Part shown: positions 52,398 through 60,464 of the stretch, one piece after another
Layout of the letters: every line of letters begins with the position of its first letter
How positions within the stretch are numbered: position 1 is the first letter of the stretch
Assembly: GCA_947494445.1 (NCBI GenBank)
Contig: CANLVD010000001.1
Coordinates: 782,231 to 846,230, forward strand
Length of the DNA: 64,000 bases
Direction of reading: 5' to 3'
Source: an uncultured Paracoccaceae bacterium
GTDB taxonomy: Bacteria; Pseudomonadota; Alphaproteobacteria; Rhodobacterales; Rhodobacteraceae
Program-made: the position numbers and the translations under genes
The notes under the pieces: generated by a model
Databases searched by the model: none
What the model was told of the DNA's origin: nothing
What the model saw: the letters and a program-made list of their open reading frames with translations, nothing else

Positions 52398-53072
52398 TCA
52401 GCTGTCTTTAGACAGGCGTTTGAGGATGTCATCGGCTGTGGTCCGGCCCTTACCATGACCTGCCCGGGCTAAACGTTCGGTCAGTCCGTCATGGTTCAAT
52501 TCGGCGTCGATATCGTCGAGGATCTCACCCTGCTCAAAGGGGTCGTCACGCGACAGAACACGTTTGACCAGTTCGTCTGCTTCCTGCAGCGAGGTGTTTG
52601 ACCCAAGGGTCCGCGATACCTGTGCCTGAGCCTTGCGCTCGGCATCGACGGCACGGGCGCTGACGGCACCCTGACGCAGATCAATGATCCGGCGGTGAAC
52701 CTTTTCGACCGAGGCCCGCATGCGGGTGGTTTTCTGGCCCAGACGCGACAGCGTGTCTTCGCGAACGGTTCGCTCGTTCTCCAGTTCTGCCAATGCCTGA
52801 GCAGCATCACGAGCCAGATCCTCGTCACCGGCATCCATGGCCGAGCGGGTCCGTCCCTCAAGGTCGGACATCCTTGCCTTGAGGCTGTTGAGCGTGCGCA
52901 GTTCTGCCCGTTCGCGGGAAATCAGCGAGGCCAGAGTGATCTTGGCCCCTTTCAGAGCGGTTTCACCCTCGCGGATCTTCTGCTCGATCAGATCGATCGC
53001 GTAAATATCCGTCAGACGCTCGGTGTTGCGGGCGGACGCGCCGTTGATCAGGGTTGTGATAATTGAAAGCAT
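52398..53072 (-). CDS. PspA/IM30 family protein
   Basis: A 224-aa coiled-coil protein of the phage-shock A/Vipp1 (ESCRT-III-like) family, which assembles on stressed inner membranes. An amphipathic N-terminus (MLSIITTLINGASARNTERL) precedes long helices (about residues 25-160) with AKITLASLISRERAELRTLN and AEERKAQ-type charges; a short C-terminal helix is ADDILKRLSKDS. There is no PspF, PspB or PspC nearby. ATG 53072 has AGGAGG just ahead. The promoter region upstream holds three TGAAC-N3-GTTCA palindromes and the next gene upstream is a TetR regulator, so it is probably TetR-controlled. Confidence 0.85.
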   Translation of the reverse strand: MLSIITTLINGASARNTERLTDIYAIDLIEQKIREGETALKGAKITLASLISRERAELRTLNSLKARMSDLEGRTRSAMDAGDEDLARDAAQALAELENERTVREDTLSRLGQKTTRMRASVEKVHRRIIDLRQGAVSARAVDAERKAQAQVSRTLGSNTSLQEADELVKRVLSRDDPFEQGEILDDIDAELNHDGLTERLARAGHGKGRTTADDILKRLSKDS

Positions 53073-53087
53073 GTTTTCCTCCTTTCG

Positions 53088-53100
53088 TGAACAGTGTTCA
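53088..53100. promoter_or_regulatory. TetR-type operator 1 (TGAAC-N3-GTTCA)
   Basis: TGAACAGTGTTCA, 15 bases upstream of the pspA start and just downstream of the candidate -10, so it would cover the transcription start. Confidence 0.7.
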
Positions 53101-53103
53101 AAA

Positions 53104-53132
53104 TATATGGAGGCAAATTGAACGCCGTTCAA
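53104..53132 (-). promoter_or_regulatory. candidate pspA-operon promoter overlapping operator 2
   Basis: On the minus strand a -35 TTGAAC (53127-53132) and a -10 CATATA (53104-53109) are spaced by 17 bases. The -35 lies inside the second palindrome. TATATT one step on is an alternative -10. Confidence 0.5.
53119..53131. promoter_or_regulatory. TetR-type operator 2 (TGAAC-N3-GTTCA)
   Basis: TGAACGCCGTTCA; with flanking bases the palindrome extends to TTGAAC/GTTCAA. It overlaps the candidate -35 of the pspA promoter. Confidence 0.7.
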
Positions 53133-53141
53133 GAAAAAATA

Positions 53142-53154
53142 TGAACATCGTTCA
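53142..53154. promoter_or_regulatory. TetR-type operator 3 (TGAAC-N3-GTTCA)
   Basis: TGAACATCGTTCA, upstream of the -35. Centres of the three sites are at 53094, 53125 and 53148, that is 31 and 23 bp apart. Confidence 0.7.
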
Positions 53155-53195
53155 AAAAATTTCTAATCAGCTGAAATTGTGGAAATTATTCCAAC

Positions 53196-53813
53196 CTACG
53201 CGGACTCGGCCTCTGCCCCTGACAAGGCAAAGGCTCGAATCATGGTGGCATTGGTGATCCTGATCTGGTCAGGCGTGGTCGTGAAAAAGCTTGATTGCAG
53301 ACCCAGATAGATCACGCCATGTGCCGCCGAAAACAGGCCGAGCGCTCTGTTGCGAACCTCCCTCGCGGGCAAATCAGGTCTCAGGGCGGCAACCGGTGCA
53401 GCGATCCGCCCGATCAAATCATCGAGGGCCTGACGATACCAGTCCGGCAAATCCTTGCCCGGCGGAACCCGTTGGGTGAAAAGCGCTGTCCAGCGTTTTG
53501 GCATGGACTGGCAGAACTCAAGATAGGCATCCGCCAGTGCGATCAACTGATCGGTCGGATTGCGATCGGGCAAAGACGTGCTGGCTTTCGACAAAGCTGC
53601 ACCCAACGCACGCAAGGTTTCACCATTTGCGTAGAAGCCAAGGTCATCCATATCCTGAAAGACATTGTAGATGGCACCTAGAGAGCAGCCGACATCCGTT
53701 GCCAGATCACGCGCCCTAAGCGCTTTCAGGCCGTCCTGCTCAATCCGGACCAATGCTGCATCCAGCAGGTCTTTGCGCAGTTGCGAGCGTCTTTTTTCGA
53801 CCACTCCGGCCAT
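53196..53813 (-). CDS. TetR/AcrR family transcriptional regulator
   Basis: A 205-aa repressor. The N-terminal helix-turn-helix is KDLLDAALVRIEQDGLKALR (residues about 14-33) followed by ARDLATDVGCSLGAIYNVFQ (about 35-54). The rest is a ligand-binding domain of the C-terminal WHG-like type (WTALFTQRVPPGKDLPDWYR near 115, then LGLFSAAHGVIYLGLQSSF near 165). ATG 53813 gives normal length; the frame is open to 54077 without a ribosome site. It lies directly upstream of the pspA operon, whose promoter carries three palindromes fitting a TetR dimer. No such site is seen at its own start. Confidence 0.9.
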   Translation of the reverse strand: MAGVVEKRRSQLRKDLLDAALVRIEQDGLKALRARDLATDVGCSLGAIYNVFQDMDDLGFYANGETLRALGAALSKASTSLPDRNPTDQLIALADAYLEFCQSMPKRWTALFTQRVPPGKDLPDWYRQALDDLIGRIAAPVAALRPDLPAREVRNRALGLFSAAHGVIYLGLQSSFFTTTPDQIRITNATMIRAFALSGAEAESA

Positions 53814-54167
53814 AGGTGCCTCACGATATTTCCTGTCGCATTGGTCTAGGACAGGGAAGTTGGCTTTGGCAAGGGCAGGTCTGATTTGGGCTGTCTCGGT
53901 GAGACTTGGCACAGTTGCGCGAAAATTGAACCTTCTCAAACGGCAGACCGACAGATTAGTATCCACGCAGGTGGGTAGGCATCTTGCTGCCAGATTTTGG
54001 CAGCGGAGCCTTTGACAAGACGGCAGATGTCGCTGGTGTGGCGGACTGTCGAAGGTGACCGGTCTGGGGGACAACATGCATCAACCGCTATGTTTGAACG
54101 GGCCGGTTTGAAATGTGTTCAGGTGGCTGATCGCCAACACTGAGCCAATTTGAAAGAAGGACAGAAG
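53814..54167. other. 354-bp intergenic region between divergent tetR and lipoprotein genes
   Basis: It should hold two divergent promoters. Long frames crossing it have no good start or family match. The region near 54088-54125 has TTTGAAC and GTTCAGG half-sites that resemble one arm of the tetR-type palindromes, but not a full copy. Nothing else is recognised. Confidence 0.4.
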
Positions 54168-54521
54168 ATGACACGTTTGTTTATGACTGTTGTGGCCTCC
54201 GCGGCCCTTGGATTGAGCGCTTGTGCGCCGGCACCGGAGCCAGCGGAGATCGAGCCAGAGCCAGTGTTCTACGACAAATTCGGAAATCCGGTTGATGAAT
54301 GCGAAGGTAGCGATGAGCCTGGACAGCAGATCCCCGGCACCGCTCCGGTTCCAGGCCAGGAAGATCCCTGTGATCCACCGGATGAGGATTGCGATGATCC
54401 TATCTTTGTCACAGCAACAGGTGAGTACATCTGCCCGCCTGAGTTTGAGGACAACGACCCAAGCCGTACGCCGGATTCAAGCAATCCAACCGGTGCAGCC
54501 GGCACACCCAACCCGCAGTAA
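54168..54521 (+). CDS. small acidic lipoprotein with four mature-chain Cys besides the lipidated one
   Basis: A 117-aa lipoprotein. The signal MTRLFMTVVASAALGLSAC has the lipobox LSAC, with Cys19 as the lipid site. The mature part is Pro/Glu/Asp-rich (APAPEPAEIEPEPVFYDKFG) and holds four further Cys in DEC, EDPC, DEDC and YIC contexts. Clusters such as DPPDEDCDDP are strongly acidic and could bind metal ions, or the Cys may form disulfides. No family is known to me. AAGGACAG precedes ATG 54168. It faces the GntR gene convergently with 15 bases between the stops. Confidence 0.75.
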   Translation: MTRLFMTVVASAALGLSACAPAPEPAEIEPEPVFYDKFGNPVDECEGSDEPGQQIPGTAPVPGQEDPCDPPDEDCDDPIFVTATGEYICPPEFEDNDPSRTPDSSNPTGAAGTPNPQ

Positions 54522-54536
54522 GGGTAACTGGGAGGT

Positions 54537-55304
54537 TCAGCGCGTATCTGCCTGAGACAGCCGCAGCTTGGCTGTCTCTTCATTGCGTGCCTGTTGCCGA
54601 TGTTCGGCCATCTGGTCGTGCACAAAATCGATATGCGCCTCGACCGCCTGCCGAGCGGCGGCCGGATCGCGTGCCTGCAAGGCGTCATTGATAGCCCTGT
54701 GCTGGTTCAGCAGACCCTGACGGGTGGCGCGGACCTGAAACATGGATTGACGATTGTAGAAGACACCCTCACGCAGCATTTCGAACATCGAGCGCATCAT
54801 GTGGATCATCACCACATTGTGTGAGGCCTCCACGATGGCCATGTGAAATTCTGCATCAAGACGTGCTTCTTCACGGGGCGAGCGTCGTTCATGGGCCGCT
54901 TCCATCTTTTCAAAGAGCGTTGCAATGACCTTGAGATCCGTGTCCGAGGCACGGGAGGCGGCACGTTCCGCCGTCAGTCCCTCAAGATCACGGCGGAAGG
55001 TGATGTAGTCAAACAGCGCTTCCTCATGGGTGGAGAACAAACGGATCAGCGGCGCCGAAAAAACGGAGCCAAGAATATCTGCCACATATGCACCCGCACC
55101 GGGACGTGTCTCGATCAGGCCGGAAGCCTCAAGATCAGACAGGGCTTCGCGCAGCGACGGGCGAGAGACTTCCAGCTTGGCCGCCAGATCGCGCTCGGAC
55201 GGCAGTCGTTCCCCAGGCACAAGTATGCCACGCAGGATCAGGCTTTCGATCTGCTTGACGACGGCCGCCGAAATCCGGTCGGACTGAATTTTCTGAAAAG
55301 GCAT
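54537..55304 (-). CDS. FadR-subfamily GntR transcriptional regulator
   Basis: A 255-aa regulator. The GntR winged helix is residues about 10-75 (ESLILRGILVPGERLPSERD, then LAAKLEVSRPSLREALSDLE). The FCD ligand domain (about 95-235) carries the metal/ligand His pattern (RLDAEFHMAIVEASHN and later HRAINDALQARD). FadR-type GntR proteins respond to carboxylic acids such as lactate, pyruvate or glucarate. A half-site AATTGGTC lies about 20 bases upstream of the start, resembling PdhR/LldR boxes, but the other arm is poor. No metabolic gene is adjacent, so the target is unknown. Confidence 0.92.
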   Translation of the reverse strand: MPFQKIQSDRISAAVVKQIESLILRGILVPGERLPSERDLAAKLEVSRPSLREALSDLEASGLIETRPGAGAYVADILGSVFSAPLIRLFSTHEEALFDYITFRRDLEGLTAERAASRASDTDLKVIATLFEKMEAAHERRSPREEARLDAEFHMAIVEASHNVVMIHMMRSMFEMLREGVFYNRQSMFQVRATRQGLLNQHRAINDALQARDPAAARQAVEAHIDFVHDQMAEHRQQARNEETAKLRLSQADTR

Positions 55305-55420
55305 GTGTCTGCTTTGCTGGCCTGAATTGGTCAGAAGTTATTACCAGCCAAGGCGGCACACAAGGTGTTTGTGGTTTGGGGTATGACCCGGCAACTGATG
55401 CTGCCGGGTCGAAGATCCGA

Positions 55421-56062
55421 TCAGGTGTTCGGTGTGATTATGATTTCAACACGTCGGTTGGCCTGACGACCCTCCGGTGTGCTGTTGGATGCAACCGGCT
55501 GACGCTCACCCATGCCGAAGCTCACTAGACGTGAGGAGGGCACACCGCCTGAGATCAACAGGTTGGTTACGGCAGAGGCACGACGCTCAGACAGGGTCTG
55601 GTTGAACGCATCGGTTCCGGTGTTGTCGGTGTGGCCGATCACCTGCACGGTGTTGTTGGGGAACTGCTGCAGGTTGCGGGCAATCGCAAAGATATCATCC
55701 TGAATGTCAGGGCGCACAGCCGCGCTTTCGGTCGCAAATGTGATGGCCTCGGGCAGGCTGACGATCAGACGCTCACCAGTGTTGATGATCCGAGCACCGG
55801 AACCGCCAATATCCTGTTCAAGCGCTGCCTGCTGCTTGTCCAGCTGGTTGCCGATCGCACCACCCACGCCTGCGCCAACAATCGCGCCAATGGCCGTGCC
55901 TTTGGTGTCTTCACCGATCAGGTTGCCCAGAGCCGCGCCGACACCTGCACCCACCAGCGCACCGGTGTTGGTGTTGTTCGTCGAACCATCAGGATTTGCA
56001 CAAGCACTCAGGCCAAGCCCGGCTACGGCAACGAGGATCAGTTTATGCGAATTCAGTGCCAT
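55421..56062 (-). CDS. OmpA-family lipoprotein with glycine-zipper domain
   Basis: A 213-aa outer-membrane-associated lipoprotein. The signal ends in the lipobox LSAC (residues about 17-20). A glycine-zipper region follows (GALVGAGVGAALGNLIGED and AIGAIVGAGVGGAIGNQ, residues about 33-75), then an OmpA C-terminal peptidoglycan-binding domain with VQVIGHTDNTGTDAFNQTLS near residue 140 and the Arg of NRRVEIII. The layout matches E. coli YiaD. It should tether the outer membrane to peptidoglycan. ATG 56062 has AAGGA ahead; a longer frame to 56284 runs into the Ada-like gene's end. Confidence 0.93.
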   Translation of the reverse strand: MALNSHKLILVAVAGLGLSACANPDGSTNNTNTGALVGAGVGAALGNLIGEDTKGTAIGAIVGAGVGGAIGNQLDKQQAALEQDIGGSGARIINTGERLIVSLPEAITFATESAAVRPDIQDDIFAIARNLQQFPNNTVQVIGHTDNTGTDAFNQTLSERRASAVTNLLISGGVPSSRLVSFGMGERQPVASNSTPEGRQANRRVEIIITPNT

Positions 56063-56219
56063 TTTGATTTTCCTTTTCAAAGCAACAAAACTGCTGTGAT
56101 CCAGCAATTCTCGTGAAATGCGGGCTTTCACAAGGGGGAAAACTCGCACATCACGGCCAGGTTCCGAAAAGGCCGGAAAGATTACCGATTGTGTCAGAAG
56201 ATCGGCCATTTCCCGCCGA

Positions 56220-57062
56220 TCAGGCGGATGGTTCAGGCGCCTCAAGCCGAACGCTTTCCCAGGCCAGCATGGCGCGTTTGACACCTAGACCCCAATGATA
56301 TCCGCCCAATCCACCCGATTTGCGCAACGCGCGGTGGCAGGGGATCAGCCAACTGACGGGGTTGCGTCCAACGGCAGTGCCGACCGCGCGAACGGCCTTG
56401 GGATTGCCGATGGCAGCCGCAATTTCGGAGTATGTGGTGACATGGCCTGACGGGATGGTCATCAGCGCTTCCCAGACTTTTATCTGAAAAGGCGCGCCGA
56501 TCAGATGAAGCTGGGCCTCTCCTCCTCCCAAGGCGGCCGTAACAAATGGGCGCACAGCGCTTCCGTCTTGTGTGAAGGCCGCATTTGGCCAACGCGCACG
56601 CATATCGGCCATGGCTTCTCCTCGTCCACATTCAGCCGTGAACGCCAAGCCGCACAAACCCCTTTCGGTTGCCATGGCAAGTGCGTCACCAAAGGGCGTG
56701 TCGACCCAATCCCACAGGATCGTCAGGCCTGCCCCGCCCTTGGCATAATCGCCCGGGCTCATTGCTTCCCAACGCAGGAACAAATCATGCAAACGACCTG
56801 ATCCCGACAGGCCTGTTTCATGAGCCGCATCCAGTACAGTAAAGCGGTCCCGCAACAGGCCCTTGGCGTGATCAAGCGTCAGGTATTGCTGATACCTTTT
56901 GGGGCTTACACCTGCCCAATGCGAGAACACCCTTTGGAAATGCGTCGGGCTCAACCCGACCGCGTCTGCCACTTGTTCCAGCGTTGGCTGATCCTGAACT
57001 GTATCGCCGATGTATTCGATCGCGCGTGCAATCACGCCATGGTGGTATGGATCGTCGCTCAT
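56220..57062 (-). CDS. AraC-Ogt fusion: methylated-DNA-protein cysteine methyltransferase with AraC domain
   Basis: A 280-aa Ada-like protein. Residues about 8-105 are an AraC-type helix-turn-helix domain (TLEQVADAVGLSPTHFQRVF, then AAHETGLSGSGRLHDLFLRW). Residues about 110-275 are the alkyltransferase domain with the active site NPVSWLIPCHRALRKSGGLG (Cys of PCHR) and GHVTTYSEIAAAIGNPKAVR. The N-terminal Zn-binding Ada domain that senses methyl-phosphotriesters in E. coli Ada is absent, so the usual trigger for transcription activation is missing. ATG 57062 has AGAGGCG ahead; ATG 57080 is also in frame. Divergent from nth, another DNA-repair gene. Confidence 0.93.
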   Translation of the reverse strand: MSDDPYHHGVIARAIEYIGDTVQDQPTLEQVADAVGLSPTHFQRVFSHWAGVSPKRYQQYLTLDHAKGLLRDRFTVLDAAHETGLSGSGRLHDLFLRWEAMSPGDYAKGGAGLTILWDWVDTPFGDALAMATERGLCGLAFTAECGRGEAMADMRARWPNAAFTQDGSAVRPFVTAALGGGEAQLHLIGAPFQIKVWEALMTIPSGHVTTYSEIAAAIGNPKAVRAVGTAVGRNPVSWLIPCHRALRKSGGLGGYHWGLGVKRAMLAWESVRLEAPEPSA

Positions 57063-57166
57063 TTGCTCGCCTCTTGTCATGACCCTGACCTCAAATGACC
57101 GGATTCGCCGCTGTTTGACCACCCGAAGCTTGCGCTTTTGCGCCCTGTCATGCCAAGAGGCAGACC

Positions 57167-57814
57167 ATGACCGAACAGCTTGGCTACAAACCGATTTACG
57201 AGATCTTCAGCAGGTTCCGCGCATCTGAGCCCGAACCAAAAGGAGAGTTGGATCATGTCAACGCCTATACGCTGGTTGTTGCGGTGGCCTTGTCCGCTCA
57301 GGCAACCGACAAGGGTGTGAACCGTGCGTCAGCTGAATTGTTCAAGATCGCCGATACACCACAGAAAATGCTGGCTCTGGGCGAAGAAGGTGTGATCGAG
57401 CACATCAAGACCATCGGTTTGTTCCGCAACAAGGCCAAGAACGTGATCAAGCTGAGCCAAATGCTGGTTGATGACTACGATGGACAGGTTCCGTCCTCCC
57501 GCGCTGCGCTGGAGCGGCTGCCGGGTGTGGGGCGCAAGACCGCAAATGTGGTGCTGAACATGTGGTTCAAACAGCCAACACAGGCTGTGGATACGCATAT
57601 TTTCAGGCTGGGCAATCGCACCGGAATTGCCAAAGGCAAGGATGTTGTCGCGGTGGAGCGCGCGATTGAAGATCACATCCCTGCGGAATTTCAACAGCAT
57701 GCGCATCACTGGATGATCCTGCATGGCCGCTACATCTGCAAAGCGCGTAAACCGGTGTGCGCCAACTGCATCATCAGTGACTTGTGTCAGTCCGAGGAGA
57801 AAACCGTTGAGTAA
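57167..57814 (+). CDS. nth: endonuclease III
   Basis: A 215-aa DNA glycosylase/AP lyase that removes oxidised pyrimidines in base excision repair. The helix-hairpin-helix is LERLPGVGRKTANVVLNMWF near residues 118-137, with the catalytic Lys just before TANVV. The catalytic Asp is in QAVDTHIFRLGNRTG near 144. The [4Fe-4S] ligands are C-x6-C-x2-C-x5-C (CKARKPVCANCIISDLC) at the C-terminus. It overlaps the PfkB kinase gene by 8 bases, so the two are translationally coupled. Divergent from the AraC-Ogt gene. Confidence 0.97.
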   Translation: MTEQLGYKPIYEIFSRFRASEPEPKGELDHVNAYTLVVAVALSAQATDKGVNRASAELFKIADTPQKMLALGEEGVIEHIKTIGLFRNKAKNVIKLSQMLVDDYDGQVPSSRAALERLPGVGRKTANVVLNMWFKQPTQAVDTHIFRLGNRTGIAKGKDVVAVERAIEDHIPAEFQQHAHHWMILHGRYICKARKPVCANCIISDLCQSEEKTVE

Positions 57815-58805
57815 AACCTATCAGGTCGTGGGCATCGGCAATGCGATGGTCGATGTGCTGTGTCACATTGAGGATGTGTTTCTTGAGGCCAATGGCGTTC
57901 AGAAAGGCATCATGCAGTTGATCGACACGGATCGCGCGGCAGAGCTTTACGGCAAGATGGGTCCGGCCAAGGAAATCTCGGGCGGTTCGGCGGCAAACAC
58001 CATCGCAGGGATTGCAGCACTTGGTGGAAAGACCGCCTATGTCGGCAAGGTCAAGGACGACCAGCTAGGTGCAATCTTTGCCCATGACCTGCGTGCGCAG
58101 GGTGCTGATTTCGATACGCCGCTGGCAAGTGCTGACACCGAAGTAGAAACCGGCCGCTGCATGGTTCTGGTCAGCCCCGATGGCGAGCGGTCCATGAACA
58201 CCTATCTGGGCTGGTCGGAGTTTCTGACGCCGCAGGACATTGACGAGACTCTGATGGCAAATGCGGAGTGGATTTATCTTGAGGGCTACCGCTTTGACGG
58301 ACCCGACAGTCAGGCCGCCTTTGCCAAGGCAATCAAAGCAACCAAGGCCGCTGGCGGCAAGGTGTCGCTTACCCTGAGTGATCCTTTCTGCGTGGAGCGG
58401 CATCGCGATGCCTTCCTTGAGATGATCCGGGCCGATGTCGATCTGCTGTTTGCCAATGAGCATGAGGTGTGCTCGCTCTACCAGACCGAAGATCTGGAGC
58501 AGGCCATGGCCCTGTCCGTCAGCGATTGTGCCCTCGTGGCCTGTACGCAAGGGGCCAGGGGCGCAAGCCTTTTGACGGCAGAACGCCGCATTGATGCACC
58601 TGCCGAGCCCACCAAAGTGGTGGATGCAACCGGTGCAGGTGATCTCTTTGCCTCCGGTGTTCTTTACGGTCTGACCAATGATGCAACGCCTGAGAACTGT
58701 CTGAGGATGGGCTGCGTTGCGGCGTCCGAGGTGATTTCCCATATTGGCGCACGCCCGGATCTGGATCTGCGCATCCTGTTTTTCCAGAAAGGCATCCCGC
58801 TTTAG
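57807..58805 (+). CDS. PfkB-family carbohydrate/adenosine kinase
   Basis: A 332-aa kinase of the ribokinase/PfkB fold. It starts TYQVVGIGNAMVDVLCHIED, has GGSAANTIAGIAALGGKTAY near residues 55-74 (substrate lid/PfkB signature 1), and VDATGAGDLFASGVLYGLTN near residues 270-290 (signature 2, with the catalytic Asp in GAGD). Closest known group is adenosine-kinase-like sugar kinases, which in alphaproteobacteria phosphorylate adenosine or a ribose-like sugar. The start is TTG 57807 with GAGGAG ahead; its first codons overlap the nth stop. An adenosine-kinase role would link to AhcY, which releases adenosine, but this is inference. Confidence 0.9.
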   Translation: MSKTYQVVGIGNAMVDVLCHIEDVFLEANGVQKGIMQLIDTDRAAELYGKMGPAKEISGGSAANTIAGIAALGGKTAYVGKVKDDQLGAIFAHDLRAQGADFDTPLASADTEVETGRCMVLVSPDGERSMNTYLGWSEFLTPQDIDETLMANAEWIYLEGYRFDGPDSQAAFAKAIKATKAAGGKVSLTLSDPFCVERHRDAFLEMIRADVDLLFANEHEVCSLYQTEDLEQAMALSVSDCALVACTQGARGASLLTAERRIDAPAEPTKVVDATGAGDLFASGVLYGLTNDATPENCLRMGCVAASEVISHIGARPDLDLRILFFQKGIPL

Positions 58806-58868
58806 GCAATCCTTGGATTTCAGGCCGACCTGCGCCAGTATGGCGGCACCCTAGCCCCGGAGCATCCG

Positions 58869-60464
58869 TTGAGCCGCATCTGCTACCTGCTTTTGTGCCA
58901 CAAGTCACCGCAAGCGGTGGAGGCGCAGGTGCGTTTGCTGACGGCTCAGGGCGATTGTGTTGTGATCCATGTCGACAAGGGTGCAGAAGCCGGGATGCAC
59001 GAGCATTTGCACAAGGCGTTTTCTTCTGAGACGCAAGTTGCCTTTGCCAAATCTGTCAAATGTGGCTGGGGGGAATGGTCGCTTGTTCAGGCATCGCTCA
59101 ACGCGCTGAAACTCGGGTTTGAACAGTTTCCGGATGCATCGCATTTTTATCTGATCTCTGGTGACTGCATGCCGGTTAAGTCGGCCGCCACCATTCATGC
59201 CCATCTGGATCACGACAACCGCGATTTGATCGAGGTAAATGACTTCTTCGACAGCGGGTGGATCCGGGTCGGCCTGAAGGAAGATCGTCTGATCTATCGC
59301 CATCTGTTCAATGAACGCTGCCAGAAGCGCAGGTTTTATGCGTCTCTTGAAGTACAGAAGCGATTGGGTCTGAAGCGCCCCTTGCCCGAAGGGTTGACGA
59401 TCCGCATCGGCTCCCAGTGGTGGTGTCTGCGCCGCCGGACTGTTGCCAAGCTGCTGAAGCTGGTGGGCAAGCGGCGTGATCTGATCCGGTTCTTCTCAAC
59501 GACCTGGATCCCGGATGAGACTTTCTTCCAGTCGCTGGTCGCGCATCTGGTCCCATCGGTCGAGATCGATCCCGAAGCCCCGACGTTTCATCTGTTTTCA
59601 GACTACGGCATGCCGGTGAATTTCCAGAATGACCATCTGGAATTTCTCAGAGGCCAAAAGGCGCTTTTTGCGCGCAAGATGTCGCCGCATGCGTTGGATC
59701 TGCATTCAGCTCTGTCGGAGAACTATGCCGGGCCAGAGGGCGATGTTCCTCAAGCGGGGCAGGGGCAGGCGTTCTTCAAGTATGTCACCTCTCGTGGGCG
59801 GGAAGGTGGACGGTTCACGCAGCCGATCTGGGAACGTGACGGGCATCTGGGCGCGGACAAACGCGTGCTGGTTGTGGTCTGCAAGAAGTGGCATGTGGCC
59901 AAACGCTATGCCTCATCCATCGCTGAAGCACTTGATGTGCCGGGCTATGGGTATCTGTTCAATGAAGATGACGCAGGCCTACCCGATCTGGGCGGGTGGG
60001 AGCATGGTCTGGACAAGCGCGAGGCGGATCGGGCGGCTTTTCTGAACGTGCTCTTTTGCGCAAGTGATGCTGACACCATGGTTTTCTGTCTGGATCCCAT
60101 GGCCGGTGATACCCTGCGCATGCTGGGAGAGCAGGCAGCCGATGTCAGGCTGCTGGCGATCACCTGTGATTTCACCGACGGATATCTTCTGGGTCATGCC
60201 GAGCGGATGGGCATTGCCCTTGACCCGCTGAGTGACGAGATGTCAGCGGATCTTCTGGTCACCTTGCGCCAGAACATTACGTCAGAAACAAAGGCCCTGA
60301 GGCATCTTGATGTTCGGTCGTTGGAGCAGTTTGAGGAATTCGCACCACCATCAGATATCGTGCCCCATCTGATGGCCTTTGCCGGTCTCGATGGGGATGC
60401 GGCATTTCGCGTGGCTCATGGGGGCCGGTTTGATCAATTGGGAAGCGCACATGTACGTCTATGA
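58869..60464 (+). CDS. GT14-family (core-2/I-branching-type) glycosyltransferase with a second C-terminal region
   Basis: A 531-aa protein. Residues 1 to about 290 match the Branch (GT14, beta-1,6-N-acetylglucosaminyltransferase/xylosyltransferase) family: RICYLLLCHKSPQAVEAQVR at the start, FYLISGDCMPVKSAATIHAH near 95-114, IRIGSQWWCLRRRTVAKLLK near 180, and WIPDETFFQSLVAHL near 212. Residues about 310-531 form a separate domain of unknown role (RVLVVVCKKWHVAKRYASSI, near 333-352, is Rossmann/kinase-like in texture). No membrane segment is visible. TTG 58869 starts the family's first residues. Its last 14 bases overlap the HIT gene. Confidence 0.85.
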   Translation: MSRICYLLLCHKSPQAVEAQVRLLTAQGDCVVIHVDKGAEAGMHEHLHKAFSSETQVAFAKSVKCGWGEWSLVQASLNALKLGFEQFPDASHFYLISGDCMPVKSAATIHAHLDHDNRDLIEVNDFFDSGWIRVGLKEDRLIYRHLFNERCQKRRFYASLEVQKRLGLKRPLPEGLTIRIGSQWWCLRRRTVAKLLKLVGKRRDLIRFFSTTWIPDETFFQSLVAHLVPSVEIDPEAPTFHLFSDYGMPVNFQNDHLEFLRGQKALFARKMSPHALDLHSALSENYAGPEGDVPQAGQGQAFFKYVTSRGREGGRFTQPIWERDGHLGADKRVLVVVCKKWHVAKRYASSIAEALDVPGYGYLFNEDDAGLPDLGGWEHGLDKREADRAAFLNVLFCASDADTMVFCLDPMAGDTLRMLGEQAADVRLLAITCDFTDGYLLGHAERMGIALDPLSDEMSADLLVTLRQNITSETKALRHLDVRSLEQFEEFAPPSDIVPHLMAFAGLDGDAAFRVAHGGRFDQLGSAHVRL

